Positions 41,976 through 50,423 of a stretch of 64,000 nt of DNA are shown here, in pieces. Below the pieces are notes generated by a model. It ran no database searches. It was not told the origin of the DNA and worked only from the letters and a program-made list of their open reading frames with translations. This DNA is from Phycisphaerales bacterium. GTDB taxonomy: Bacteria > Planctomycetota > Phycisphaerae > Phycisphaerales > SM1A02. Made by a program: the position numbers and the translations under genes. Each line of letters starts with the position of its first letter. Within the stretch, counting starts at the first letter, position 1. Location: contig JAQWTL010000033.1 in the NCBI GenBank assembly GCA_029242715.1, positions 90,289 through 154,288 on the forward strand, in the 5' to 3' direction.

Positions 41976-44324
41976 GTGAATCCCGCCGCCGAAGCCCTTC
42001 TGAAGTCCTGGACACTTGAGCCTTGGATCATCCTGCTCTCGGCGCTTTCGATGTGCGTCTACCTCAGGGGCTGGGTGGGTCTTCATCGCCGCATGCCACA
42101 ACGATTCCAGCAATGGCGAGCCTGGTGCTTCCTGGCAGGCCTTGTGACGATCTGGGTATCCATCGCCTCACCACTGGATGCAATGGGCAATCTCCTGCTC
42201 CAGGCCCATATGACACAACACCTGCTGATCATGATGGTGGCCCCGCCCCTGATCTGGCTTGGTGCGCCTGGCATCCCGCTCTTGCGAGGCCTGCCAAACA
42301 AGATCCGAAAGAATTGGATCGGCCCCTTCCTTGCATGGCGAAGTCTACGCGTGTTCTTTCATGGGATAACCCACCCGGTTACATGTCTGATCCTGTTCAT
42401 TCTTGTTACCTGGATCTGGCACTGGCCACCACTCTATGAACTGGGACTGAAAAACGAAGGCTGGCATCAATTCGAACATGCCTGCTTCCTGTTCGCTTCC
42501 ATGTTGTTCTGGTGGCCCGTCATTCAACCGTGGCCCAGCAAGCCCATTCTTCCTCGCTGGACAATGATCCCCTACCTGCTGATTGCAGACATCTCCAATA
42601 CGGTTTTCTCTGCAGCATTCTGCTTCTGGGAATACGTGATCTATCCAACCTATGAAACAGCACCCAGAATTCTGGGCATGAGCGCACTGGACGATCAGGC
42701 TGCCGCCGGCGCCATCATGTGGGTGCCTGGTTCAATCCTTTTCCTGATCCCGGTTGCCATGATCATTCGCGAACAACTGAGCCCCAAACTGGCGCGACCA
42801 GTTCGACGCCCAGCAATGCGGCTTGCTACCGCGGGCGGTGACTACAAACTTCCAGTTCTGGGCGGAAGCCAATCGGACGTTCCGGCTGCAGAAGTATCCA
42901 GCCGCCGCAATCGTCTTTCGTTCGACCTCCTTCGGCTGCCATTCATCGGCCGGGTTCTTGCCCATCGCCTCTTCAGACGAAGCATGCAGGCGCTGATGCT
43001 CTTGCTCGCTGTTGCTGTCATTCTCGATGGACTGCTGGGGCCACAAATCAGCCCCATGAATCTTGCCGGGGTCTTGCCTTGGATTCATTGGAGAGGCTTT
43101 GTTGTTCTGGCATTGCTGGTTGCCGGCAATCTCTTCTGCTTTGCCTGTCCGTTCATGCTCCCAAGGGAACTGGCTCGCAAACTTGGCGGTGGACGGTTCC
43201 CATGGCCTCGCATGTTCAGAAGCAAATGGCTTGCCGTGGGACTTCTCATTCTGTTCATCTGGGCGTATGAAGCTTTCAGCCTCTGGAACACCCCATGGTG
43301 GACGGCCTGGATTGTCATTACCTACTTTGTTCTGGCCATGGTGGTCGATGCCTTCTTCCGCGGCGCCTCCTTCTGCAAGTATCTCTGCCCGATCGGACAG
43401 TTCCATTTCGTCCAATCCATGGCTTCGCCCCTGGAGGTTCGCGTTCGCTCGATGGATGCCTGTCACAGCTGTACCACCTATGACTGCATACGAGGCAATG
43501 AAAGCAACCGGGGCTGCGAGCTTGATCTCTTTCTGCCGAAGAAGAAAGGCGGACTGGATTGCACGTGGTGCCTTGACTGCGTGCACGCCTGCCCACATGA
43601 CAACATCGGGATCATGACCCGTAAGAATGGAACTGAGCTGCTTGATGATGGCTGGCGATCATCACTGAGACGGCTCTCAAGCCGCTGGGATATCGCAGCG
43701 CTGGTTGCCGTTCTTGTCTTTGGAGCCTTTGCGAATGCCATGGGCATGGTGGGACCTGTACTCCAATGGCAGGATGAAGTTGCCGCTTCTCTGGGCCTTT
43801 CCTCCAACTGGTGGATCGTTTCGATCACCTTGCTGCTCAGCATCACGGTCCTGCCTTCCGTCATCCTGGGATTCGCCGGCAGTGCCTCCCAGTCACTTTC
43901 CTCAACTACGTCCACCTGGAAACAGGTAACAACTCGCTTTACATACACACTCGTACCGATTGGTTTTGCAATGTGGCTGGTCCATATGCTCTTCCATCTG
44001 CTAACCAGTTGGGGGACCGTCATCCCCTCGGTCCAGCGAGCTGCCGAGGATCTGGGGACAACGATGCTTGGCGAACCGGCCTGGATCCTGTCCTGCTGCG
44101 GGCCAGCTCCAACCTGGCTGCTGCCACTGGAGCTTCTGATCCTTGATGTCGGCCTGGTTGCGACCCTCTGGCTCCAGTACCGCCTGGCCAGATCGCTGAC
44201 AACCACCCTCTCACGTGAACTGGCCGCCCTCCTGCCATGGCTCATTCTGAGCCTCGCGCTCTGGCTCACAGGAGCCTGGATCGTTTTCCAACCAATGGAG
44301 ATGCGTGGCACCATGCCATCATGA
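41976..44324 (+). CDS. CtaG-like assembly domain fused to FixG/CcoG-like polyferredoxin
   Basis: A 782-residue membrane protein joining two families. Residues 1-260 match caa3_CtaG, a copper-related oxidase assembly factor, with QAHMTQHLLIMMVAPPLIWL and WIWHWPPLYELGL. From about residue 325 the chain resembles NapH/CcoG-type 4Fe-4S membrane proteins: ASFCKYLCPIGQFHFVQS, then CHSCTTYDC plus a later cysteine, and a classic CTWCLDCVHACP cluster near residue 528. Several spans follow to the C-terminus. CcoG is implicated in copper reduction for oxidase maturation, so the fusion would combine copper handling and delivery. The start is GTG at 41976. A FixH-like gene follows 27 bases later. The fusion is continuous, with no frameshift seen. 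Confidence 0.82.
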   Translation: MNPAAEALLKSWTLEPWIILLSALSMCVYLRGWVGLHRRMPQRFQQWRAWCFLAGLVTIWVSIASPLDAMGNLLLQAHMTQHLLIMMVAPPLIWLGAPGIPLLRGLPNKIRKNWIGPFLAWRSLRVFFHGITHPVTCLILFILVTWIWHWPPLYELGLKNEGWHQFEHACFLFASMLFWWPVIQPWPSKPILPRWTMIPYLLIADISNTVFSAAFCFWEYVIYPTYETAPRILGMSALDDQAAAGAIMWVPGSILFLIPVAMIIREQLSPKLARPVRRPAMRLATAGGDYKLPVLGGSQSDVPAAEVSSRRNRLSFDLLRLPFIGRVLAHRLFRRSMQALMLLLAVAVILDGLLGPQISPMNLAGVLPWIHWRGFVVLALLVAGNLFCFACPFMLPRELARKLGGGRFPWPRMFRSKWLAVGLLILFIWAYEAFSLWNTPWWTAWIVITYFVLAMVVDAFFRGASFCKYLCPIGQFHFVQSMASPLEVRVRSMDACHSCTTYDCIRGNESNRGCELDLFLPKKKGGLDCTWCLDCVHACPHDNIGIMTRKNGTELLDDGWRSSLRRLSSRWDIAALVAVLVFGAFANAMGMVGPVLQWQDEVAASLGLSSNWWIVSITLLLSITVLPSVILGFAGSASQSLSSTTSTWKQVTTRFTYTLVPIGFAMWLVHMLFHLLTSWGTVIPSVQRAAEDLGTTMLGEPAWILSCCGPAPTWLLPLELLILDVGLVATLWLQYRLARSLTTTLSRELAALLPWLILSLALWLTGAWIVFQPMEMRGTMPS

Positions 44325-44351
44325 GCCCCCGGCCTGATAGGCTTCTTGCCC

Positions 44352-44882
44352 ATGCAGAAGGACAGCCTCCTCATTCTCTGCACGCTCCTGGCACTGTCTG
44401 CTGTCTGCCTGTGTGACAGCGGTGTCGTACGAATATCACAGGTTGATGGACCCTGGCGAATAACCGTCTTTTCTGAACCAACACCCTTCCGGGCCGGCGC
44501 CGTTGATATTTCCGTACTTGTACAGGAAGAAAGCGATGACTCACCGGTGCTTGATGCGACTGTTTCCCTGATGCTGGAACATGCAGAAGGGCTGGCAGAC
44601 TCGATGCTGGTGGAGGCAACCCGTGAAGCCGCTACCAACCAGTTGCTCTATAGCGGCAAGTTCGATCTCCCGGCTTCGGGCATGTGGAACATTGAGGCGG
44701 CGGCGCTTCGGGGGGACCAACTCTCCCGTGTACGCTTCGAAGCCGAAGCCGCCGAAGCACTTCCGCCTTTTCTGGAACTATGGTTCTGGTTCCTCCTCCC
44801 TGGAATCGCCATCATCCTCATCGTGATGAACCAGTGGTTGCAAAGACGCGATAAACGATCCCCAGCAACGGAGTCAACATGA
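44352..44882 (+). CDS. FixH/YtkA-like membrane protein
   Basis: A 176-residue protein with an N-terminal signal/span (LLILCTLLALSAVCLC), a beta-rich extracytoplasmic domain (GPWRITVFSEPTPFRAGAVD then ISVLVQEESDDSPVLDATVS) and a C-terminal span (LWFWFLLPGIAIILIVM) with a basic tail. The domain resembles the FixH/YtkA Ig-like family, whose members accompany FixG/CcoG in oxidase assembly operons. An upstream TTG at 44346 is possible, but the ATG at 44352 is preferred. It overlaps the next gene as ATGA. Its position right after the CtaG-FixG fusion recreates the ccoG-ccoH order and supports a role in copper insertion. Confidence 0.7.
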   Translation: MQKDSLLILCTLLALSAVCLCDSGVVRISQVDGPWRITVFSEPTPFRAGAVDISVLVQEESDDSPVLDATVSLMLEHAEGLADSMLVEATREAATNQLLYSGKFDLPASGMWNIEAAALRGDQLSRVRFEAEAAEALPPFLELWFWFLLPGIAIILIVMNQWLQRRDKRSPATEST

Positions 44883-45418
44883 CCACCACTGAACAGACAC
44901 CAAAGCACCAGGACAGCCAACGATCAAAACCAGGCAAGGGATGCCTGCTGCTGGCCTCACTCGTACTCATCGGTTCCAGTGTTGTCCTGTATGGGTTCTG
45001 GCAGATCTGGGCCACGGTCTCCAACTACGAGGATCGCTACCTGGATGCCGGCTATGTCCTTCAGGAAGGAACCAATCTGAACATCACAGAACCCGTTCTT
45101 GTGAACACCTACTTCTACGCCCGTGAGACATTGATTCTTGAATCCGGAGCGGACGCCAGCCTGGCCATCACCGCACACGAAGCCTTCATCAAAGGCCGAG
45201 TGACCGGTGATATCGCCTTTCTAGGCGGCGACCTTGAAATCAGCGAAGGAGCCTTCGTCGAGGGAACCATTGATGTCTCCATGGCTCGAAATGTAGTGAT
45301 CAGGGGTGTTGTTGGCGGGGAGATCACTGGGACATGGACAAGGCTCTATGAACTGCATCAGGAGCAAGGAGCCGAAGAACCCGCCTCCACCAACGATGCT
45401 GATTCGCCAACAGAGTGA
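44879..45418 (+). CDS. Membrane-anchored bactofilin-like protein
   Basis: A 179-residue protein: a 22-residue hydrophilic start rich in Gln, Lys and Pro, one membrane span (CLLLASLVLIGSSVVLYGFW), then a run of short beta-turn repeats with G at regular intervals (AFIKGRVTGDIAFLGGDLEI, SEGAFVEGTIDVSMARNVVI, RGVVGGEITGTW), as in the beta-helix of bactofilins. An acidic tail ends the protein. Bactofilins polymerise at the membrane and act as scaffolds. It overlaps the FixH-like gene (ATGA), so it is at least partly cotranslated with it, and lies 66 bases upstream of the WXG100 cassette. Whether it belongs to either system is unclear. Confidence 0.55.
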   Translation: MTTTEQTPKHQDSQRSKPGKGCLLLASLVLIGSSVVLYGFWQIWATVSNYEDRYLDAGYVLQEGTNLNITEPVLVNTYFYARETLILESGADASLAITAHEAFIKGRVTGDIAFLGGDLEISEGAFVEGTIDVSMARNVVIRGVVGGEITGTWTRLYELHQEQGAEEPASTNDADSPTE

Positions 45419-45439
45419 TCCAAGGAGCTGAACTGGGCA

Positions 45440-45445
45440 TATACT
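45440..45445 (+). promoter_or_regulatory. Possible -10 element ahead of the WXG100-FtsK cassette
   Basis: A TATACT hexamer lies in the 66-base gap between the bactofilin-like gene and the WXG100-like gene, about 40 bases before the latter's ATG. No good -35 is seen at 16-18 bases upstream, so it may be a weak or regulated promoter. A GGAG ribosome-binding site follows shortly before the ATG. Confidence 0.3.
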
Positions 45446-45484
45446 TGAGTCACCTCTCCTCCCCCCGTACACAATGGAGTCGCC

Positions 45485-45757
45485 ATGGCAAAAGTCATCG
45501 TTGATCCCGAGGAAGTCAAGCGATTTGCCCGTGAGCTTGCCCGGTTCCGTGAGGAATTGGAGAAGGGCATGAATCACATGAACGCCAGGATGAATTCACT
45601 CGCCCAGACATGGCGAGACCAGGAGCACCGGAAGTTCCAGGAGGAATTCGAACAGACGATGCGTTCATTGGCACGATTCAACAAGGCAACTGCTGATCAC
45701 GTTCCATATCTCATTCGCAAGGCCGACAAAGCCCAGGACTATCTTGACCAAGGGTGA
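45485..45757 (+). CDS. WXG100-like small helical protein
   Basis: A 90-residue all-helical protein with the WXG100 helix-turn-helix shape: helix one (VDPEEVKRFARELARFREEL), a turn at Trp43-Arg44-Asp45 (WRD in place of WxG), and helix two, DQEHRKFQEEFEQTM, ending in YLIRKADKAQDYLDQ. The size, the central Trp turn and the E-F spacing fit the ESAT-6/WXG100 family, which form dimers and are exported by type VII systems. No signal peptide is present. It is followed by a coiled-coil gene seven bases later and heads the four-gene cassette. Whether it is secreted or structural is unknown. Confidence 0.7.
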   Translation: MAKVIVDPEEVKRFARELARFREELEKGMNHMNARMNSLAQTWRDQEHRKFQEEFEQTMRSLARFNKATADHVPYLIRKADKAQDYLDQG

Positions 45758-45764
45758 CTGAGAC

Positions 45765-46391
45765 GTGAGTAAACAGGCCCGCATCACGTCCGTTGAATCA
45801 CTGGATCGGTTCCGTGCTGCCGTCAAGGAATTCCAATTGACCGGACTGCGTGCATTGGGTGCTGTTCACCAGGATGTGCAGCGCATGAAATCCTGGGTTG
45901 AAACTGATCAACCACCAATCTGGCGGATACGCGTCCGCAAGATCGAAGCTGAAGTCAACAACGCACGCAGCGATCTGGAACGAGCGAGGATCTCACGCCC
46001 TGATGACAGCCCTCGAATGTTTCTCGATATGCAGAAGGCATTGGAAAAAGCCCAGCGAAAACAACAGCAAGCACTGGAACGCATCCAACTCCTGAAGAAA
46101 TGGAGCCGGCGGATCGAACACGAGGGCATGCTGCTTCGGGCCGCCACTCAATCGCTTTCCACGTTGCTAGAAGTCGACATGGCCCAACTGGGTGCAAAGC
46201 TCAAGGTGCTCTCCCGTCATCTGGAGGCCTACCTGAGACTCGCTGCACCACCGACAGACTTCGAGGCCTGGGCCCGAAAGATGGAACCTGAACAACCCGC
46301 TCTGGGCCGAACGGGCGAGGTCACTGAAACCGACTCCACACAAGAACCGCCCGAGGACAGCCCGGCAGATGATGCGAAGGGAAACCAATGA
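45765..46391 (+). CDS. Coiled-coil protein of the WXG100-FtsK cassette
   Basis: A 208-residue hydrophilic protein, mostly helical and highly charged. Seen are VESLDRFRAAVKEFQLTGLR, a long EAEVNNARSDLERARISRPD and MQKALEKAQRKQQQALERIQ heptad region (about 65-130), then LLRAATQSLSTLLEVDMAQL, and an acidic, Pro-rich tail. No signal peptide, membrane span or enzyme motif is seen. The start is GTG at 45765, seven bases after the WXG100-like stop, and its stop overlaps the next gene as ATGA. Its place between two WXG-like proteins suggests an adaptor or substrate-holding subunit; this is inference. Confidence 0.65.
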   Translation: MSKQARITSVESLDRFRAAVKEFQLTGLRALGAVHQDVQRMKSWVETDQPPIWRIRVRKIEAEVNNARSDLERARISRPDDSPRMFLDMQKALEKAQRKQQQALERIQLLKKWSRRIEHEGMLLRAATQSLSTLLEVDMAQLGAKLKVLSRHLEAYLRLAAPPTDFEAWARKMEPEQPALGRTGEVTETDSTQEPPEDSPADDAKGNQ

Positions 46392-46666
46392 GCGTAACTA
46401 TCTCCAGCAGGCAGATCTATGCCGCGGCACAACAGATGATCGGAGCATGGCACTCCCTCCAGGAGACCTGGGATGATCCGGTTTCAGAATCGATCAATAG
46501 CCGCTATATCCGTATCCTTGATCAGGAAGTCCGGACCACACTGACTGCCGCCGAACGCATGCACGAAGTTCTGGAAGAAGCCGTTCAAGTCCTGGCTACC
46601 CATGATGATGCCCCTTATGGAATGCGACGCTCACGAACTCCGAACCCAGATAATCCTGCACGCTAG
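46388..46666 (+). CDS. Second small WXG-like protein
   Basis: A 92-residue protein with two predicted helices around a Trp turn: ISSRQIYAAAQQMIGAWHSL, then Trp28-Asp29-Asp30, then SINSRYIRILDQEVRTTLTA and AERMHEVLEEAVQVLATHD. The helix-W-x-D-helix layout matches the WXG-like small proteins paired with the first one, although the motif is weaker. The last 20 residues are basic and Pro/Asn-rich and probably flexible. It overlaps the coiled-coil gene as ATGA and is 48 bases before the FtsK-type ATPase gene. It may form a heterodimer with the first WXG100-like protein, as ESAT-6 and CFP-10 do; this is a hypothesis. Confidence 0.55.
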   Translation: MSVTISSRQIYAAAQQMIGAWHSLQETWDDPVSESINSRYIRILDQEVRTTLTAAERMHEVLEEAVQVLATHDDAPYGMRRSRTPNPDNPAR

Positions 46667-46714
46667 CCTATGTGGATGCGGCTTATTCCCATAGGGCGAA
46701 TTGGATGCAACTGA

Positions 46715-49700
46715 ATGACTTCCAACTCTGAAAAATCACCAATTGAAAGGACGATTCAGCTTGTCACAAGCATGCGGGAAACTGCCGCACGCGTGAAGAA
46801 GACATTGCTGGATGCCATTTCAGACTGTGACCGCCAGAAATCACACGCCACCCTCCGCCGAAGAGAGGAAGGCGCCAGGCTCATCAAAGATTCCGAAGAA
46901 GCCGTCAAGAAAGCCAAAGAGGATTTTCGCTACAGACGCCGCCTGATCGAAGACAAAAAATCACACCGGCTCATAAGGCTCCAGAAGCAGTACCAGGACA
47001 GGGAAGGTGAAATCGATCGGGAAGCCGCCAATGCGGGCAAGGCCGCATCCATGTCCATGGAGAATGAGGAATGGATGGCCGAAGGCGTCTACGAAGGCCG
47101 CGTCACAACCGCCCGGAAGGTGTTGAGTGAAACACTTGCACAGTTTGGCGACATCGAGGATCTGATCTCCAGCATCAAATCCAGAATCCACAGGGCTGGT
47201 CGCAAGAGCAGCCTTGGTTCCGATGCCATTGATGAAGATATCGACCCGACCCAGATCATGGGCCAACTACGGGAACTGGACAAGGTCTACACCCTTCCAC
47301 GATTTCGATTTGTGATGCCCTGGAGATGGGCCAGATACACACTTCGTACCTGGAAACGTGCCAAGCAGGACCTCCTACTGCTGGAACAATTCCAGACACA
47401 TGCCGTCAAGCACATGAAGCATGCACAAGAACTTTGCGATCGCGTCATTTCCGATGCCACAGGAGCCAAATCCGCAAGCCTTTCAGGTGCTCAAGAACAT
47501 CACTCCCCCAGTATTACGCTGGTGGAAAAACGCAAGCAACGTCGTCAGGAGAAACTGGAGGCCAACTACGAGACGACATCGCAGCAAGCCCTGGACATGC
47601 ACTCCACTGCCGTCAGCGATTTGGAAGCCGAGGCCCACACGCTCACAAAGAAACTGCAGTCGGATCACAAGGTTGCCATGGATCAGTTGGCGAATGAAAC
47701 AGACAAACAGGAGCGGGATGCCGGCGACACACTCGATGATCTTCGATCACGATTGGCCATGGAGTGGAATGAGGCCCACGCTCAATTCCTGTACGAGATC
47801 GAATCACTGACAACGCTCCGACAAGAGATTCCTCTGGATTGGTCTGATTCGGTCTGGCAGAACTGGAAAGCCTCCACTCCCCCCCGTTTCATGGCGCCCA
47901 TCGGTGACTTCGATTTGAATATTGCTCAGATCATGGATCCGCTGTCTGCAGATACGCCATTCCATTGGGAAGGACCTGCCTCTGCAACCTTGCCGATCAC
48001 TGCCAGTCTCCCGAACCAGATTTCAACACTCATCGAGTACCGACCGGATTCTCGTGATGCCGCTCTGGCTGCCGCGAGATCCTATGTCCTCCGACTGATG
48101 ACGGCGATACCACCCGGAAAGCTGCGACTCACCCTGCTGGATCCTGTCAGTCTTGGCGAAAGCTTTGCAGGATTCATGCACCTTGCTGATGCCGATGAAG
48201 GCCGATTGCTTGACCGGATCTACAGCGAAGAACGACACATCGAAGAGCAGCTTCTTGATCTCACCGAGCACATGGAAGAGGTCATTCAAACCTACCTCCG
48301 CAATGAATATGAAACGATCGACGACTACAACAGACATGCTGGACAGATCGCCGAGCCGTATCGAGTTCTGGTCATGGCCGACTTTCCAGTCAACCTCAAC
48401 GAGCAGGCAACCAGGCGGCTGCTTGGAATACTTCGAAGCGGAACACGATGTGGCGTCTATGTGATCCTTCTTCGGGATCTTCAACGCCCCCTTCCACGCG
48501 ATCTTTCTGAACAGGATCTTCGCGAGAACGTGCTTGTGCTGCGTGAGATGAAGGATCAGTGGCAGATCTTCAATCAGAACATTGATGACATTCCTGTGCG
48601 ACTTGCCACAGACATGCCCGAAAAGCTCTCCACCAGCATTCTCCAGCAGATCCGTGATGCCGCCGTGGACACACACCGCGTCGAAGTCCCCTTCCGCATG
48701 GTGAAACCTGCACCTGAACAGATCTGGACCGGAAGCACCTGCGATGAGATCAAGGTGTCCCTTGGGCAATCAGGCGCCAATCGCCAGCAATATCTCAAAC
48801 TGGGCAGAGGAACATCCCAGCATGCCCTGGTTGCAGGCAAGACCGGCTCAGGCAAATCGACCTTGATGCATGTCCTGATTACCAATCTGGCCATGTGGCA
48901 CAGCCCTGAAGAGGTCGAGTTCTACCTTGTCGACTTCAAGAAAGGTGTCGAGTTCCAGATCTATGCCAGCCACCATCTCCCACATGCCCGGGTTATTGCT
49001 GTGGAATCAGATCGAGAATTCGGCCTGAGCGTTCTGCAGAACGTGGATGAGGAACTCAAACGACGCGGTGAACTGTTCCGTGAATTTGGCGTTCAGGATC
49101 TGGCTGGCTACCGAGCGGCAAGCAAACAACCGTTGCCACGTGTCCTGCTGGTTGTGGATGAATTCCAGGAGCTCTTCATTGAGGACGACATGGTCACTCA
49201 AGAAGCCTCCCTGCTCCTCGACAGACTCGTACGACAAGGACGTGCCTTCGGCATGCATGCCCTGCTTGGATCCCAGACATTGGATGGTGTCTACTCTTTG
49301 GCACGCAGCACCATGGGACAGATGGGTGTACGCATTGCTCTTCAATGCTCCGAAGCCGATTCCTTCCTGATCCTGTCAGAAGACAATGCAGCGGCAAGGC
49401 TGCTCACTCGTCCTGGAGACGCCATTTACAACGATGCTGGTGGCAAGCTCGAAGGCAACAGCCATTTTCAGATCGTCTGGCTGGATGAAAGCGAACGTGA
49501 TTCAAACCTTTCATTCATAGAACAGAAGGCACGCTCCGAAAACGTTGGCCACTGCGAGGAACAATTCATCTTCCGCGGACATGTTGCCGCAGAACTCAAG
49601 GATTGCGAACCACTTTGGCGCTGCCAAGCAACTCCGTCCAAGCCAGAAGACACGCCCACCCTCTGGCTTGGTGATGCCGTAGCCATCAAACCTCCCACTG

Positions 49701-50410
49701 CCCTGGGAATCCAGGCGCGAACTGGCGCCAACCTGATGGTGATGGGACAGAACGAAGAAGCCGCAGCGGGCATCCTGGAAGCCTGCATGTTGTCGCTGGC
49801 TGCCCAGATACCGCCATCAGACGAGCCGACCTTCGACATCCTGGACGGCTTTGGACTAACCAAGGGCAGACTGAGCAAGCTAGGCGAAGCCCTGCCGCAC
49901 GTCACAAACTCGATTCATGAAACAGATCTGACAGAAGCCATGGTCGCGATTGGAAACTCTCTGGACAAGAGACTGGCCGACCCCAGAGCGATTCATCCCC
50001 GCCGATTCCTCTTCATTGCAGCCTGGCAGAGCTGGAGAGAACTCCGAAAAAATGAAGATGACTTCTCATTCTCAATGGAAGACGGGCCCACTTCACCAGA
50101 TGGCATCCTGGCCAAACTGCTGCGTGATGGCCCCGCAGTGGGCCTGCATGTCATCACCTGGATCGACACCTTGAACAACCTGAATCGGTTTACGGATCGT
50201 GCCTCTCAGAGAGAGTTCGAAAACCGAGTGCTCTTCCAGATGAGTCAGATGGATTCGAGCCAGATCATTGATTCACCTGCCGCTGGCAAGCTTGGTCCCA
50301 ACCGCGCCATTCTGCACAGCGAAGAGCAGGGGAACATTGAGAAGTTCCGACCTTGGGGACTTTCTGATGAATCGTGGCTGCTGGAACAAGCCCGGTCGCT
50401 TCAGTCCTGA
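46715..50410 (+). CDS. FtsK/SpoIIIE-type ATPase of a type VII-like cassette
   Basis: A 1231-residue protein. Residues 1-380 are mostly charged helices and coiled coil (for example KAKEDFRYRRRLIEDKKSHR) with no clear membrane span. A degenerate ATPase-like domain covers about 400-670 (RLLDRIYSEERHIEEQLLDL, EPYRVLVMADFPVNL). The canonical motor follows: Walker A GKTGSGKST near residue 708, EFYLVDFKKGVEFQIYA, VIAVESDREFGLSVLQ, Walker B VLLVVDEFQELF near 815, and HALLGSQTL. A third, degenerate domain from about 990 has MGQNEEAAAG where Walker A is expected. This layout of one active and two degenerate ATPase modules recalls EccC/EssC, minus the membrane anchor. It is the last gene of the cassette, followed by a hairpin terminator. 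Confidence 0.85.
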   Translation: MTSNSEKSPIERTIQLVTSMRETAARVKKTLLDAISDCDRQKSHATLRRREEGARLIKDSEEAVKKAKEDFRYRRRLIEDKKSHRLIRLQKQYQDREGEIDREAANAGKAASMSMENEEWMAEGVYEGRVTTARKVLSETLAQFGDIEDLISSIKSRIHRAGRKSSLGSDAIDEDIDPTQIMGQLRELDKVYTLPRFRFVMPWRWARYTLRTWKRAKQDLLLLEQFQTHAVKHMKHAQELCDRVISDATGAKSASLSGAQEHHSPSITLVEKRKQRRQEKLEANYETTSQQALDMHSTAVSDLEAEAHTLTKKLQSDHKVAMDQLANETDKQERDAGDTLDDLRSRLAMEWNEAHAQFLYEIESLTTLRQEIPLDWSDSVWQNWKASTPPRFMAPIGDFDLNIAQIMDPLSADTPFHWEGPASATLPITASLPNQISTLIEYRPDSRDAALAAARSYVLRLMTAIPPGKLRLTLLDPVSLGESFAGFMHLADADEGRLLDRIYSEERHIEEQLLDLTEHMEEVIQTYLRNEYETIDDYNRHAGQIAEPYRVLVMADFPVNLNEQATRRLLGILRSGTRCGVYVILLRDLQRPLPRDLSEQDLRENVLVLREMKDQWQIFNQNIDDIPVRLATDMPEKLSTSILQQIRDAAVDTHRVEVPFRMVKPAPEQIWTGSTCDEIKVSLGQSGANRQQYLKLGRGTSQHALVAGKTGSGKSTLMHVLITNLAMWHSPEEVEFYLVDFKKGVEFQIYASHHLPHARVIAVESDREFGLSVLQNVDEELKRRGELFREFGVQDLAGYRAASKQPLPRVLLVVDEFQELFIEDDMVTQEASLLLDRLVRQGRAFGMHALLGSQTLDGVYSLARSTMGQMGVRIALQCSEADSFLILSEDNAAARLLTRPGDAIYNDAGGKLEGNSHFQIVWLDESERDSNLSFIEQKARSENVGHCEEQFIFRGHVAAELKDCEPLWRCQATPSKPEDTPTLWLGDAVAIKPPTALGIQARTGANLMVMGQNEEAAAGILEACMLSLAAQIPPSDEPTFDILDGFGLTKGRLSKLGEALPHVTNSIHETDLTEAMVAIGNSLDKRLADPRAIHPRRFLFIAAWQSWRELRKNEDDFSFSMEDGPTSPDGILAKLLRDGPAVGLHVITWIDTLNNLNRFTDRASQREFENRVLFQMSQMDSSQIIDSPAAGKLGPNRAILHSEEQGNIEKFRPWGLSDESWLLEQARSLQS

Positions 50411-50423
50411 CAAACCGCGCATG

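Noticed and set aside
43478..44638. A 386-codon minus-strand open frame rich in Ser and Arg
   Set aside because: It is antisense to the CtaG-FixG fusion and the FixH-like gene; composition and lack of domains mark it as a shadow.
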